Assembly: GCF_040957575.1 (NCBI RefSeq)
Contig: NZ_CP162601.1
Span: 682,001-746,000, forward strand
Length of the DNA: 64,000 bases
From: Vibrio sp. HB236076
Lineage (GTDB): Bacteria; Pseudomonadota; Gammaproteobacteria; Enterobacterales; Vibrionaceae
Direction of reading: 5' to 3'
Under the pieces are notes generated by a model. The model searched no databases. It was not told where the DNA came from and saw only the letters and a list, made by a program, of their open reading frames with translations. A program made the position numbers and the translations under genes. Positions 41,747-51,482 of this stretch are shown in pieces; position 1 is the first letter of the stretch, and each line of letters starts with the position of its first letter.

Positions 41747-43516
41747 TTACGCTTTTAAATCTAACGTTAACGCTAGCAGCTCCCTTTTCTCATCGGTTGA
41801 TAAACCGACGCTTCTGGCTTTGGCCTGCAGTTCTTCAATTTGTTTTTCGACACATTGAGATAATATTTTATCCAATGAGTCCAAAAATACTTCTTGTTGT
41901 ATCTCCTCGGCTAACGGGAGATCCCAACTCGCTAAGCGAGCAATTAGCGCCCCTTGAGGGTGATCTCGCCAATGTTCCAACAATTGGCCTGTATTGATAT
42001 TGGGATGCGATTGGCAAAAATCAAGCACGACTAACAATAAATTCAATCCTGGCAGCGATAAATGTCGCACACTGTCAAGGTTTGGCACCATGTCTGCGTA
42101 ATGAGGATTTTGCAAAAGCAGGGCAATGACCTCGCGCATTGGAGTGCGTTTGAGCTCTTTATGAGGTTGAGGACGCGTTGGCGTCGCATGGTTCTGAACT
42201 TTATTAAGGCTAGACTGTATCGCCTCAGAACTCAAACCGGTGCGCAGAGAAAGTTCATCCCACAAAAACAATTTGAGTGACTCATCTTTCACTGAGTTGA
42301 TCAGTGGCTCTGCCAAGTGGACCACTCGAAAGCGCCCCTCACGGCTGCTGTTGTCGACCACTTTTTCCATCAGACCGCGAAAGAAAAAGTCAGACAGTGG
42401 CATGGCTTGCTGAACTTGTTGTTCAAATACGGCTTTGCCCTGGGTGCGAATAAAGGAGTCGGGATCTTCTTTATCGGGCAAAAACATAAACTTCAGCGTT
42501 TTGTTGCCATTGAGGTAGGGCAGGGCGTTTTCCAGCGCACGCCACGCTGCCTCGCGACCTGCTCGGTCACCGTCATAGCAACACACGACGGTCGCGCTTT
42601 GTCGAAACAACAACTGCAAGTGATCGGCGGTGGTGGAGGTGCCAAGCGAGGCGACGGCATAATCGACGCCAAATTGCGCCAACGCCACCACATCCATATA
42701 GCCTTCGACCACCAAAATCTGTGGTGGCTCGCGATAAGCCTGCATCACTTCATACAAGCCGTACAGCTCTTTGCCCTTGTGAAAGATCGGCGTTTCTGGC
42801 GAGTTTAGGTATTTCGGAGTCCCATCGCCAATCACTCGTCCGCCAAAAGCGATCACTCGGCCGCGACGGTCGCGGATCGGAAACATCACCCGCCCGCGAA
42901 AACGATCGTAGCGATTGCCGTTGTCGTTTTCGATCAGCATGCCACCGCTGATCAGCGCTTGCTGAGCCTGGGGGCTTTGGCCAAACTGCTTACGCACATT
43001 GTCCCACTCATCGGTGACATAGCCGATGTTAAATTTATCGACCACTTCTTTTGATAAGCCGCGCTGTTTGAGGTAATCAATCGCTACCTTACTGTGCGGT
43101 TTACTCAATTGTTGGCGGTAAAATTGGGCAATGGCGGTGAGCAGATCGTACAAAGAACGCTTTTGTTCTTTGTTGGCCTGTGGCGCGTTGTTGTTGTTTT
43201 GGTATCCGGGGCGTTGTTCTCTTGGTACGTCAAGACCGATTGAGGATGCCAGCTCTTCAATCGCTTCGGGAAAGTCGAGGCGTTCGTACTCCATCATAAA
43301 ATCGATGGCATTACCGTGAACACCACAGCCAAAGCAATGGTAAAACTGTTTGTCTTGACTGACGCTAAAAGACGGGGTTTTTTCGTTGTGAAACGGGCAG
43401 CAGGCGGAGTAGTTTTTCCCTTTTTTCTTCAGTTTTACGCGTGCATCAATGATGTCGACAATATCGAGTCGAGCCAGTAAGTCATCAATAAAACTGCGAG
43501 GGATGTGTCCAGCCAT
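41747..43516 (-). CDS. dnaG: DNA primase DnaG
   Basis: The protein has 589 residues. The N-terminal zinc finger CPFHNEKTPSF...CFGCG is at about 40-65, the TOPRIM domain contains VVEGYMDVVAL and the acidic CYDGDRAG, and a helicase-binding domain forms the C-terminal ~140 residues. It makes RNA primers at the replication fork. It lies between yqeY and rpoD, as in many gammaproteobacteria; the 99 bases before rpoD may hold extra rpoD promoters. Confidence 0.98.
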   Translation of the reverse strand: MAGHIPRSFIDDLLARLDIVDIIDARVKLKKKGKNYSACCPFHNEKTPSFSVSQDKQFYHCFGCGVHGNAIDFMMEYERLDFPEAIEELASSIGLDVPREQRPGYQNNNNAPQANKEQKRSLYDLLTAIAQFYRQQLSKPHSKVAIDYLKQRGLSKEVVDKFNIGYVTDEWDNVRKQFGQSPQAQQALISGGMLIENDNGNRYDRFRGRVMFPIRDRRGRVIAFGGRVIGDGTPKYLNSPETPIFHKGKELYGLYEVMQAYREPPQILVVEGYMDVVALAQFGVDYAVASLGTSTTADHLQLLFRQSATVVCCYDGDRAGREAAWRALENALPYLNGNKTLKFMFLPDKEDPDSFIRTQGKAVFEQQVQQAMPLSDFFFRGLMEKVVDNSSREGRFRVVHLAEPLINSVKDESLKLFLWDELSLRTGLSSEAIQSSLNKVQNHATPTRPQPHKELKRTPMREVIALLLQNPHYADMVPNLDSVRHLSLPGLNLLLVVLDFCQSHPNINTGQLLEHWRDHPQGALIARLASWDLPLAEEIQQEVFLDSLDKILSQCVEKQIEELQAKARSVGLSTDEKRELLALTLDLKA

Positions 43517-43769
43517 AAAACCTTTGTCACATTGAATAAACAGAAAGTCATACCAGTCTGATTGCGCATGCGGTCAGTGATAGCAAAGACAACGTGATAA
43601 CAAGGCAAACTTTTCTTCTACAACACGAAGCGAAATCGTGATTCTACAAGCGATGGATTGACACTGTTATCGAGCTTGCTACTCGCGAGAGCAACTTGCT
43701 AAAGCATGAGATTGGTATGAGTTTACAGCGGCTCAACCAAGCGCGCTGTCTTCTTTTGCCTAGATACAA

Positions 43770-43805
43770 ACAAGCCGTGCAGTTCCAAAGAAGAGCACGG
43801 CTTGT
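43770..43805 (-). terminator. Hairpin between yqeY and dnaG
   Basis: ACAAGCCGTGC/GCACGGCTTGT form an 11-base perfect stem with a 14-base loop, 18 bases after the yqeY stop. The T-run is weak. In E. coli an intra-operon terminator lies before dnaG, so partial termination fits. The remaining part of the 307-base gap (43517-43823) shows no gene. Confidence 0.65.
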
Positions 43806-43823
43806 TGCATAAGCATATTGGGA

Positions 43824-44267
43824 TTAGCCTAGTTGAGCTTTGACAAGACCACTGACTTTTCCCATATCTGCACGCCCCTGAATCTTAGGTTTGAGTTCGG
43901 CCATAACCTTACCCATGTCTTGCATGCCTGCAGCACCAGAATCTGTAATTGCCTGCGCAATAAAGGCAGTAATTTCATCTTCGCTGAGCGCTTGTGGCAT
44001 GAAATCTTCAAGAACCTTGATTTCAGCACTTTCTGCATCCGCTAAGTCTTGACGACCCGCCGATTCATATTGAGCGACAGAATCGCGACGTTGTTTCACC
44101 ATTTTGGTCAATACCGCTAAGATGTCGTCGTCGGAAAGAGTGATCTTTTCGTCAACTTCTCTTTGCTTAATCGCCGAAAGGGCTAAACGAATTGTGCCAA
44201 GGCGTAATTTATCCTTGGCTTTCATCGCTAATTTTTGCTCTTCTTTGAGTTGTTCAATCAGAGCCAT
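43824..44267 (-). CDS. yqeY: YqeY/GatB-domain protein
   Basis: The protein has 147 residues, beginning MALIEQLKEEQKLAMKAKD and ending with the helical tail VMAELKPKIQGRADMGKVSGLVKAQLG. This is the GatB/YqeY family, related to the tail domain of the amidotransferase subunit GatB. Its exact role is not established. It is encoded between rpsU and dnaG in Vibrio-type macromolecular synthesis operons, 25 bases after rpsU. Confidence 0.95.
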   Translation of the reverse strand: MALIEQLKEEQKLAMKAKDKLRLGTIRLALSAIKQREVDEKITLSDDDILAVLTKMVKQRRDSVAQYESAGRQDLADAESAEIKVLEDFMPQALSEDEITAFIAQAITDSGAAGMQDMGKVMAELKPKIQGRADMGKVSGLVKAQLG

Positions 44268-44292
44268 AACTGTTCTCTCTTGAGTTCAGTTA

Positions 44293-44508
44293 TTAGTACA
44301 GGCGAACGCGACGTGCGTTTTCGCGAGCAAGCTTTTTAGCGTGACGCTTTTGAGCTGCTGCTTTAGCGCGTTTGCGAACGGTAGTTGGTTTCTCGTAGTG
44401 CTCACGACGACGCACTTCAGAAAGGATACCTGCTTTTTCGCAAGAGCGCTTGAAACGACGTAGAGCAACGTCGAACGGTTCGTTTTCACGTACTTTAACT
44501 ACTGGCAT
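44293..44508 (-). CDS. rpsU: 30S ribosomal protein S21
   Basis: The protein has 71 residues, beginning [21 protein letters not shown] and ending with a basic tail rich in Lys and Arg, identical in plan to E. coli S21. S21 helps the 30S subunit base-pair with the Shine-Dalgarno sequence. It is the first gene of the rpsU-yqeY-dnaG-rpoD operon; its promoter lies in the 227-base divergent gap with tsaD. Confidence 0.98.
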
Positions 44509-44735
44509 ATGCCTTTCACCTCAGGGGTTATTCGTTAGCGCTGGTAATCTTGGGCGGCAAACAGCATTTTGTTTGCGGCTTAACCAGCTAGATCAAAAAT
44601 GGTGCGGAATTTTAATCCGATTTGATGGCCTTTGTAAAGCCTTTTGTCGTTTATTGTCTGTACAAAATTTGTTTACCACGACAATGCACGTTAATATAGC
44701 GTCAATTTTTAAGTTGAGTACAAACAGAGAATAGC

Positions 44736-45767
44736 ATGCGCATAATTGGGATTGAAACATCTTGCGATGAAACGGGCATTGCCATCTACGATGATGAAAA
44801 AGGGTTATTAGCGCATCAGTTATACAGCCAAGTTAAGTTGCACGCCGATTATGGCGGGGTGGTCCCTGAGCTGGCTTCGCGCGATCACGTCAAAAAAACC
44901 ATTCCTTTGATCAAGGCCGCGCTCACAGAAGCCAACTTGACCAAAGATGACATCGACGGCATTGCCTATACGGCTGGGCCTGGGTTAGTCGGCGCCTTAT
45001 TGGTGGGGGCCACGATTGGCCGCAGTTTGGCGTTTGCCTGGGGGGTACCGGCGGTGCCTGTCCATCACATGGAAGGGCATTTGTTGGCGCCAATGCTCGA
45101 AGATACAGCGCCAGAGTTTCCCTTTGTGGCGGTGTTGGTATCGGGGGGACACTCGATGATCGTCGAAGTTCGCGGCATTGGTGAATACACCATTTTAGGC
45201 GAATCGATAGACGATGCTGCTGGCGAAGCCTTTGATAAAACAGCGAAATTAATGGGCTTGGATTACCCAGGCGGCCCGTTGTTATCAAAGCTTGCCGAAC
45301 AGGGCACACCAGGGCGTTTTAAGTTTCCGCGTCCAATGACCGACAGACCTGGGCTTGATATGAGCTTTTCTGGGCTCAAGACGTTTACCGCCAATACCAT
45401 CGCGGCCAATGGCGATGATGAGCAAACGCACGCCGACATTGCGTTGGCCTTTGAAGAGGCAGTGTGTGCAACTCTGGCGATTAAATGCCGCCGCGCTCTA
45501 GAGCAAACGGGCTTAAAGCGGATTGTGATGGCGGGCGGTGTCAGTGCCAATCGACGTTTGCGCGCCGAGCTTGCCCAGTTGGCCGACAAAATCGGTGGCG
45601 AGGTTTTTTACCCGCGTACCGAGTTTTGTACTGATAACGGGGCCATGATCGCCTATGCCGGCATGCAGCGGTTGAAAAATGGCGATGTGGCGGATTTATC
45701 GGTGCAGGCGCGTCCGCGTTGGCCGATTGATGAGCTGCCCCCATTAAACGCCGCGTCTCAATCATAA
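44736..45767 (+). CDS. tsaD: tRNA N6-threonylcarbamoyladenosine synthase subunit TsaD
   Basis: The protein has 343 residues of the ASKHA fold. [20 protein letters not shown] starts the protein, the metal-binding motif HHMEGH is at residues 110-115, and [22 protein letters not shown] and [12 protein letters not shown] follow. With TsaB and TsaE it attaches threonylcarbamoyl to A37 of ANN-decoding tRNAs. It is divergent from rpsU, a widely conserved arrangement, and followed by a strong terminator. Confidence 0.98.
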   Translation: MRIIGIETSCDETGIAIYDDEKGLLAHQLYSQVKLHADYGGVVPELASRDHVKKTIPLIKAALTEANLTKDDIDGIAYTAGPGLVGALLVGATIGRSLAFAWGVPAVPVHHMEGHLLAPMLEDTAPEFPFVAVLVSGGHSMIVEVRGIGEYTILGESIDDAAGEAFDKTAKLMGLDYPGGPLLSKLAEQGTPGRFKFPRPMTDRPGLDMSFSGLKTFTANTIAANGDDEQTHADIALAFEEAVCATLAIKCRRALEQTGLKRIVMAGGVSANRRLRAELAQLADKIGGEVFYPRTEFCTDNGAMIAYAGMQRLKNGDVADLSVQARPRWPIDELPPLNAASQS

Positions 45768-45789
45768 CGCTTTGGCGACACGCAACGAC

Positions 45790-45816
45790 AAAACCGCGGT
45801 GAAATACCGCGGTTTT
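45790..45816. terminator. Bidirectional terminator between tsaD and plsY
   Basis: AAAACCGCGGT/ACCGCGGTTTT form a perfect 11-base stem with a 5-base loop, with a T-run on the plus strand and A residues on the other side. It separates convergent genes. Confidence 0.92.
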
Positions 45817-45875
45817 TTGTTGGCAGTAAGCTTATCCCCGCGCTGTCATTGAGCACCTACTTAATCAGTTTGGTA

Positions 45876-46478
45876 CTACTCTGACGATGACGACTTGTGG
45901 CCAATTTTGGGCTCTTGGCCCGACCACAGACGGCGGATGTTTTTGTGGTGGCGCAAAATGATCAAGCAGCACAACATGCTTACTGGCAAGGTATAGTGGG
46001 GCTTAAAGGTCCAGGTATACAGAGGGGCGAGCAACACGGTGACAATCGCCGCTAAAGAGGAATAGCGAAAGAGCCAAGCCACGCACAGCCAGGTCGCCAT
46101 TAAGAGCGCCGTGAGATCCAACCCTATCGGGGCAATGGCACCCAGTGCGGTTGCCACTCCTTTTCCGCCGCGAAAGTGAAAGAAGATCGGGTACATATGT
46201 CCCAAGCAGGCCGCAATGGCAATCAGGCCTAGGTAGAGCGTATCGACGCCGAGAAAGTAACTGCCCCAAACCGGGATCGTGCCTTTGAGCATATCGAAAA
46301 TCAGCACGGCCGCCGCGATTTTTTTACCGCCGCTGCGCATCACATTGGTGGCGCCTGGGTTGTGGGAGCCGACATTTCTGGGATCGGGTAAGTGAAAGGC
46401 ACGACAGATGAGCACGGCACTGGATACCGAGCCGAGCAAGTAGGCTGCTATCATCATCACGAGTGTGGTGGCATCCAT
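45876..46478 (-). CDS. plsY: Glycerol-3-phosphate acyltransferase PlsY
   Basis: The protein has 200 residues and five hydrophobic segments. The three PlsY motifs are [24 protein letters not shown] and [12 protein letters not shown]. It transfers acyl groups from acyl phosphate to glycerol 3-phosphate at the inner membrane, the first step of phospholipid synthesis with PlsX. It is convergent with tsaD and divergent from folB. Confidence 0.97.
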   Translation of the reverse strand: MDATTLVMMIAAYLLGSVSSAVLICRAFHLPDPRNVGSHNPGATNVMRSGGKKIAAAVLIFDMLKGTIPVWGSYFLGVDTLYLGLIAIAACLGHMYPIFFHFRGGKGVATALGAIAPIGLDLTALLMATWLCVAWLFRYSSLAAIVTVLLAPLYTWTFKPHYTLPVSMLCCLIILRHHKNIRRLWSGQEPKIGHKSSSSE

Positions 46479-46698
46479 CGTTTGTCCTTTTTATGGTGAC
46501 TGAACTTGAATATTGTGCGTTTGGAATTGCTTAACTTTCGTGTGAGCCCTGAAATTTCGTCGATTGTTGACTTCATTTTGAACATTCAGCCAAGCTGACA
46601 AGTAAATCTCATGCACAGGGTTGCAATCATAACGTGAACCTTACCATAATACGATGGTTTCAGCCCAATTGGGTATCCGACCTCTACAGGGATTTCAC

Positions 46699-47058
46699 AT
46701 GTCATTGGACAAAGTATTTATCGAAGGTTTGACCGTTATTACCACGATCGGCGTGTACGATTGGGAACAAACCATACAACAAAAACTGGTGTTAGATATT
46801 GAGATGGCGCATGACAACCGTCCTGCCGGCCACAGCGATAACGTTGAACAAGCACTGGATTACGCCACCGTGAGTCAAGCGGTGATTGATCACATTGAAG
46901 GCGGTCGCTTTTTATTGGTTGAACGCGTGGCCGAAGAAGTCGCCGAGCTTATCATGAGTCGGTTCTCTGTGCCTTGGGTCAAAATCCGCCTTGCCAAACC
47001 AGGCGCGGTTGCCAAGGCGACGTCGGTAGGGGTTGTGATAGAACGCGGTCAGCAATGA
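46699..47058 (+). CDS. folB: Dihydroneopterin aldolase FolB
   Basis: The protein has 119 residues. MSLDKVFIEGLTVITTIGVYDWEQ, LDYATVSQAVIDHIEG and the final VKIRLAKPGAVAKATSVGV are typical of FolB; Glu in the YDWE region and Lys in LAKPGA are active-site residues. It cleaves dihydroneopterin to 6-hydroxymethyldihydropterin in folate synthesis. The frame opens at 46654, but the ATG at 46699 has an AGGG site. Its stop overlaps the folK start by 4 bases (ATGA). Confidence 0.95.
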   Translation: MSLDKVFIEGLTVITTIGVYDWEQTIQQKLVLDIEMAHDNRPAGHSDNVEQALDYATVSQAVIDHIEGGRFLLVERVAEEVAELIMSRFSVPWVKIRLAKPGAVAKATSVGVVIERGQQ

Positions 47059-47552
47059 GTGGCCCTCACACCCGAGTTTATATCGGGGTAGGCAGTAACA
47101 TTGAGCCGGTACGCCATGTGCAAATCGCATGGCGTGAGTTGGCGAAGTTTGGTCAGGGGCGACGCGCTTCTTCTGTGTATCAATGTGAGGCGCAAGGGTT
47201 TGATGGCCCGCTCTTTTACAATTATGTGATCGCCCTGGACACCCATTTATCACTTGCCACGCTCAAACAACAATTGCGCGACATCGAAGTGCGTTGGGGA
47301 AGGCCGTCACAGCCGCAAAAGAACCAAAGCCGCTGTTTGGATTTAGACATTTTGCTCTATGGCGATACCGTGTGCGAGCAACCGGTGACCTTGCCAAGGC
47401 CAGATGTCTTTTGCTATGACTTTGTCATTTATCCCTTGCAAGAGCTGCAAAGTGACTTAATTATCCCCGGTGATGGGCGCACCATCGGCGAGATAGCGAA
47501 GACCCTACCAGCCAACCCCAGTTTACAGGTGGTGTCGGTAGCGCTTGATTGA
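47055..47552 (+). CDS. folK: 2-amino-4-hydroxy-6-hydroxymethyldihydropteridine pyrophosphokinase FolK
   Basis: The protein has 165 residues. RVYIGVGSNIEPV, FYNYVIALDT, RWGRPSQPQKNQSRCLDLDILLYG and LPRPDVFCYDFVIYPLQEL are the HPPK landmarks, with the acidic DLDIL binding magnesium. It transfers pyrophosphate from ATP to the FolB product. It is translationally coupled to folB. The residues around the pterin contact (PRPDVFCYDFV) differ from the usual PHP.x.R.FVL, so this may be a divergent second-type FolK. Confidence 0.92.
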   Translation: MSGPHTRVYIGVGSNIEPVRHVQIAWRELAKFGQGRRASSVYQCEAQGFDGPLFYNYVIALDTHLSLATLKQQLRDIEVRWGRPSQPQKNQSRCLDLDILLYGDTVCEQPVTLPRPDVFCYDFVIYPLQELQSDLIIPGDGRTIGEIAKTLPANPSLQVVSVALD

Positions 47553-47586
47553 TCTTAGGCGCTCATTTATCTGATCTCACGTGCCG

Positions 47587-48702
47587 TTAACGCGGGCTTA
47601 AGAGCGCCGTCTCGATCGCTTGCTGGCGCTGTTGATTGAGAGCGTCCTTGATCGCGGCGCCTTTTACCCCAGTGGCGATAATATCTTGAACATCAATGCT
47701 CAATGCGGCGTGTAACGCCTGACGGTGGCGATCAAGCCACGGTGTGGGCAGCATCTGAAACGCACAAAAATGCGCCAGCCCAGTCAGCAGTCGCTCGCTT
47801 TTTCGCCATGCATCAACCCCCTGACACAATTGAAAAAAGGCGTCACTGTCTCGGTGTTGCGCTGGCTTGGCGTACTCGGTTTGGTATTGGTTCAGTTTGT
47901 CGATGATCATCAACGCATCACAGTACTCACGAGGCACTTTGAGCGTTTGCACCAAGGATTGCCAGTGAGGCGTGGCCAATGCGCCAAGTCCTAATGCCAG
48001 TCGCCACGGTAAAGAGGGGCACGTTTGGGCTGCCAAATCGAGACGCTGGCCAATACAGCGGGCCTCATCCTCGGTTAACGCCGTGAGAGCAAATAAGGCT
48101 TGGCAATCGCTTAACGCACGCACGAAATGACCGGGCTTATCGCTGGCTAAGGCTTTTTGCCACTCTTGCCAAACGCGTTCTGCCGGTAAACTCGATAGCT
48201 CACCAGAGGCACTCATGGCGGTCATCAGCGCTTGTGTTGGCGCGGCGATGGTAAAGTGAAAAGGCGCTAAAGTGGCGTAAAAGCGGGCCACGCGCAAGAC
48301 ACGCAATGGATCTTCGACAAAGGCATCAGAGACGTGGCGCAGTTTTCGAGCGTTTAAGTCTTGCTGGCCTTGATAGGGATCGTAAATTTGCCCATGCTCG
48401 TCGATGGCCATCGCATTGATGGTTAAGTCTCGCCGTGATAAATCCTGCTCAAGGGTGACATCCTTGGCAAAGTAGCAGTCAAATCCGGTGTAGCCCACGC
48501 CGTTCTTGCGTTCAATTCTGGCCAATGCGTATTCTTGTTTACTCTTAGGGTGCAAAAAGACAGGGAAGCTTTTCCCGACAGCGGTATAGCCAAGGGCGAG
48601 CATTTCTTCAGGTGAACTGCCGACTACGACATAGTCTTTATCTGCGACTTCTTTTCCGAGCAGTTGATCGCGAACCGCTCCGCCGACTAAATAAACTTGC
48701 AC
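47587..48702 (-). CDS. cca: CCA tRNA nucleotidyltransferase with degenerate HD region
   Basis: The protein has 371 residues, against about 410 for E. coli Cca. The nucleotidyltransferase head is intact: VYLVGGAVRDQLLG, ADKDYVVVG with the catalytic acidic pair, RRDLTINAMA and LRVLRVARFYA. It adds CCA to tRNA 3' ends. The region equivalent to the E. coli HD phosphohydrolase motif (CHDLGKG) reads LGALATP and adjacent sequence is missing, so phosphatase activity should be absent. The start is a GTG with a strong AAGGGGGAA site. Confidence 0.93.
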   Translation of the reverse strand: MQVYLVGGAVRDQLLGKEVADKDYVVVGSSPEEMLALGYTAVGKSFPVFLHPKSKQEYALARIERKNGVGYTGFDCYFAKDVTLEQDLSRRDLTINAMAIDEHGQIYDPYQGQQDLNARKLRHVSDAFVEDPLRVLRVARFYATLAPFHFTIAAPTQALMTAMSASGELSSLPAERVWQEWQKALASDKPGHFVRALSDCQALFALTALTEDEARCIGQRLDLAAQTCPSLPWRLALGLGALATPHWQSLVQTLKVPREYCDALMIIDKLNQYQTEYAKPAQHRDSDAFFQLCQGVDAWRKSERLLTGLAHFCAFQMLPTPWLDRHRQALHAALSIDVQDIIATGVKGAAIKDALNQQRQQAIETALLSPR

Positions 48703-48805
48703 TTTTCCCCCTTAACTTGTCTAACACGCTGGACTTTATCATTGGCAATGGTAGTTTCTCACGTATATCCCTGACAAGGGAAGGGAACCTTTAATTGGAA
48801 TCACT

Positions 48806-50518
48806 ATGTATTTAGAGTTTTTTGACTTAAAAGAGCGGCCGTTTTCGATTGTTCCGACCGCTCGTTATTTCTTTTTGAGTCAACGCCATCAAGAGGCGAT
48901 TACCCACTTGCAACACGGTTTGGATGATGCGGGGGGAGTGGCGATGCTCACCGGAGAGGTCGGGACCGGTAAAACGACCATCGCGAAATCCTTATTGGCG
49001 AGTTTAGATGCCAACACACAAGCGGTGTTTTTATTAACGCCCACGTTAGAGCGCAGTGAGCTTCTCGAGACCTTGTGTGACGAGTTCGGCCTTGAGTACG
49101 CGGTGAATGCCACGCAAAAAACGCTCCATCAATTGCTCAAACGCTTTTTAGAGCACAATGCCTCGCAGGGGAAAAAAACCTTGTTGGTGATCGATGAAGC
49201 GCAGCACTTATCAGCTGACGTGCTTGAGCAGTTGAGGTTGCTGACCAATTTAGACAATGATAAGCACCGGCTATTAAAGGTATTGCTCGTCGGTCAGCCC
49301 GAATTACAACAGCGCCTGCAAACCACGGCGTTGCGACAATTGGCACAGCGCATCACAGGTCGTTATCACTTGTTGCCGCTCAACGCCGATGAAACTAATG
49401 ATTACTTGCAGTTTCGCTTACACACCGCTGGGGCAAGTGAGCCACTTTTTACTATCAAAGCGGCGAAAATGATCGCTGAGTACAGTCATGGTATTCCGCG
49501 TTTGATCAATTTAATCGCCGATAAAACCTTGCAACTGGCTTATCAAGATGGTGATAAAGCGCTTGATTTAACACGAGTGGAACAAGCGTGCCAGAGTGTG
49601 ATGGCGTTTCAAGCCACTATTTATCAGCAGCCTCACGTCACCACTCGCTCTGTACATGATGGGGATGGCGGGCTAACTCGTCAGGTTAATCGCGATCAAT
49701 GGGTGATATCGACGCGCTCGGTTTTGGCGTTTTGTAGCGTGGGCAGCCTTATTCTCAGTGCGTCGGTGTATGTTTATGCGCCGAGTTGGATTGAACGCTT
49801 TTTTCCAACACCGCCGCCAGAGGTGATAGAGCAAGTGGTCAAGCAGCAACACCTGACCAGTGAACAGCGCAATGTGTTGTTGGCGGAGCGACAACAAGCG
49901 CGCAGTGTTGAGCAACTGTATCGCATTTGGGGGTATCATGCCGACGGCAGCGCAGGGTTGTGTTTACCAGAGGAGCAACGCGCTTTTCAATGTCAGCGCC
50001 ACACGTTGGACTTAACGCAAATCGAGCAGCGCAACCGGCCAGTGGTGCTGGTGCTTAATGATGACCATCTCAGTCGCTACGCCTTATTAGTTGGAGTGAA
50101 TCGCGAGCAGGTGTTAATGCAAATCGGCAATCAACAAGTCGCGATGCCCAAAGCCTGGCTCGATGAGTATTGGCAGGGCGAGGTGATAAGCTTGCTCTAT
50201 CGACCGTTACAGAACACGTTAAAACTCGGTATGCAAGGGCCAGAGGTGGCGTTGCTGGATACGCTCTTAGCGCGCGCTTTAAAACAGGCGCCCTTTCATG
50301 ATGGCCAGGCAAGTGATGTACTCTTTGACGATAACTTAGCGCAGCGCGTCAAGCTGTTTCAGCAATGGCAAGGCATGAGTGTCGATGGCGTTGCAGGGCC
50401 GGCGACCTTATCGCGCCTACAAGATATCGCGGCGCCGCAAGCCCCGTCGTTACAAGCCATGAGCACGCCTTTGAACTCTCAAGCGGCCTTACAGCATGCG
50501 AATAAGGAGGGGGCGTAA
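48806..50518 (+). CDS. gspA: ExeA/GspA-type AAA ATPase with peptidoglycan-binding domain
   Basis: The protein has 570 residues. The cytoplasmic AAA domain (about 1-265) begins MYLEFFDLKERPFSI and has Walker A GEVGTGKTT (about 49-57) and Walker B LLVIDEAQH. A transmembrane segment lies at about 305-325. The periplasmic part ends in a PG_binding_1 domain (LGMQGPEVALLDTLL, MSVDGVAGPATLSRLQ). With GspB it remodels peptidoglycan to place the type II secretion secretin in the outer membrane. The stop overlaps the gspB start (TAATG). Confidence 0.92.
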   Translation: MYLEFFDLKERPFSIVPTARYFFLSQRHQEAITHLQHGLDDAGGVAMLTGEVGTGKTTIAKSLLASLDANTQAVFLLTPTLERSELLETLCDEFGLEYAVNATQKTLHQLLKRFLEHNASQGKKTLLVIDEAQHLSADVLEQLRLLTNLDNDKHRLLKVLLVGQPELQQRLQTTALRQLAQRITGRYHLLPLNADETNDYLQFRLHTAGASEPLFTIKAAKMIAEYSHGIPRLINLIADKTLQLAYQDGDKALDLTRVEQACQSVMAFQATIYQQPHVTTRSVHDGDGGLTRQVNRDQWVISTRSVLAFCSVGSLILSASVYVYAPSWIERFFPTPPPEVIEQVVKQQHLTSEQRNVLLAERQQARSVEQLYRIWGYHADGSAGLCLPEEQRAFQCQRHTLDLTQIEQRNRPVVLVLNDDHLSRYALLVGVNREQVLMQIGNQQVAMPKAWLDEYWQGEVISLLYRPLQNTLKLGMQGPEVALLDTLLARALKQAPFHDGQASDVLFDDNLAQRVKLFQQWQGMSVDGVAGPATLSRLQDIAAPQAPSLQAMSTPLNSQAALQHANKEGA

Positions 50519-51318
50519 TGGCGATGTCAAATTCAAATATGCGCGGCATACTGACATTATTGGCGGTGATACCGGTTGGTGTATTTGCCTATCAGTGGTG
50601 GCAACTTAGCCCGCTGGATCTCCCTGAGCCGGTGGTAAAAACGCGTACGATAGCACAAGCTTCGCTTCGCGTGGTGGCGCCGATAGAACCTCAGACCTTG
50701 TCGCCGTTACCGAGAAAGCCCGGCTACGAGCGCCATGCGTTCGGCGCCGCGGATGAGCAAGGCGTGAAGGCAACCGATGTCGACGAGCCTGGCGATGTGC
50801 AAGACGTGTCCAATGACGCCGCGGGGTCAGAGTCGACTGTCACGCCGTCTTCAGTGACGTTGGCTCCTCAAGTCAGTGAAGAGAGCTTGGGCAAGCCGGT
50901 GAGCTCACAAAGCACGCAAATTAGCCAAGCTTCTGAGCGCAGCGATTTGTCCCTCAATGAGATCGATCTTTCTTCTCTGCCCGACGATTTGGCTTACCAG
51001 GTGCAAGCGGCGTTGTCAGACCATAGCCCAGCCCCTCAGCCACAGAGTGCCTCGGCGGGCGAAGAGGGGGAAAGCGTCAGTCAGCTGGATATTGAGCGCA
51101 GTCAATGGCGGGGGAAACTACCGGCGATGGATTTTCAAACTCATATCTACTCCAGCCGCAACGACAAGCGCTGGGTAAGAGTCAATGGTGAGGAGTATCA
51201 TCAGGGGGATGAGATAGCCGATGGCGTTCGACTTGAGGCCATTCGCCCTCAATCGGTGATCGTCAGTTTTGAGCAGCAGCGTATCGAAATTCCCGCCCTG
51301 TTTGATTGGCAAGGTTAA
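50518..51318 (+). CDS. gspB: GspB/ExeB-type general secretion pathway protein
   Basis: The protein has 266 residues. One N-terminal transmembrane segment (about 9-27) is followed by a long low-complexity Ser/Glu/Pro-rich periplasmic linker and a C-terminal globular domain of about 70 residues (MDFQTHIYSSRNDKRWVRVNG, EEYHQGDEIADGVRLEAI) that matches the T2SSB family. It is translationally coupled to gspA and would form the complex with it. The other T2SS genes are elsewhere, as usual in Vibrio. Confidence 0.9.
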   Translation: MAMSNSNMRGILTLLAVIPVGVFAYQWWQLSPLDLPEPVVKTRTIAQASLRVVAPIEPQTLSPLPRKPGYERHAFGAADEQGVKATDVDEPGDVQDVSNDAAGSESTVTPSSVTLAPQVSEESLGKPVSSQSTQISQASERSDLSLNEIDLSSLPDDLAYQVQAALSDHSPAPQPQSASAGEEGESVSQLDIERSQWRGKLPAMDFQTHIYSSRNDKRWVRVNGEEYHQGDEIADGVRLEAIRPQSVIVSFEQQRIEIPALFDWQG

Positions 51319-51381
51319 CCGCATGGCGGGTCAGTTTGGTCAGGGCGGCGAGTGGCGCGCTGTTTTCTAAACCAATCACAC

Positions 51382-51412
51382 AAAAAATGGCACTCAATGA
51401 GTGCCATTTTTT
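51382..51412. terminator. Bidirectional terminator after gspB
   Basis: AAAAAATGGCACT/AGTGCCATTTTTT form a near-perfect palindrome with a short loop, with an A-run on one side and a T-run on the other. It lies between convergent gspB and the YgiM-like gene. Confidence 0.92.
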
Positions 51413-51482
51413 ATGATTTGCTTCGGCGTCTGTTTACGTACAGAAGAGGGCTAGTGCAAAAGCGCCATCTCAAAGCGAACGA

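Noticed and set aside
44923..45309. 128-codon frame opposite tsaD
   Set aside because: It is a shadow of the conserved tsaD coding sequence with an implausible protein composition.
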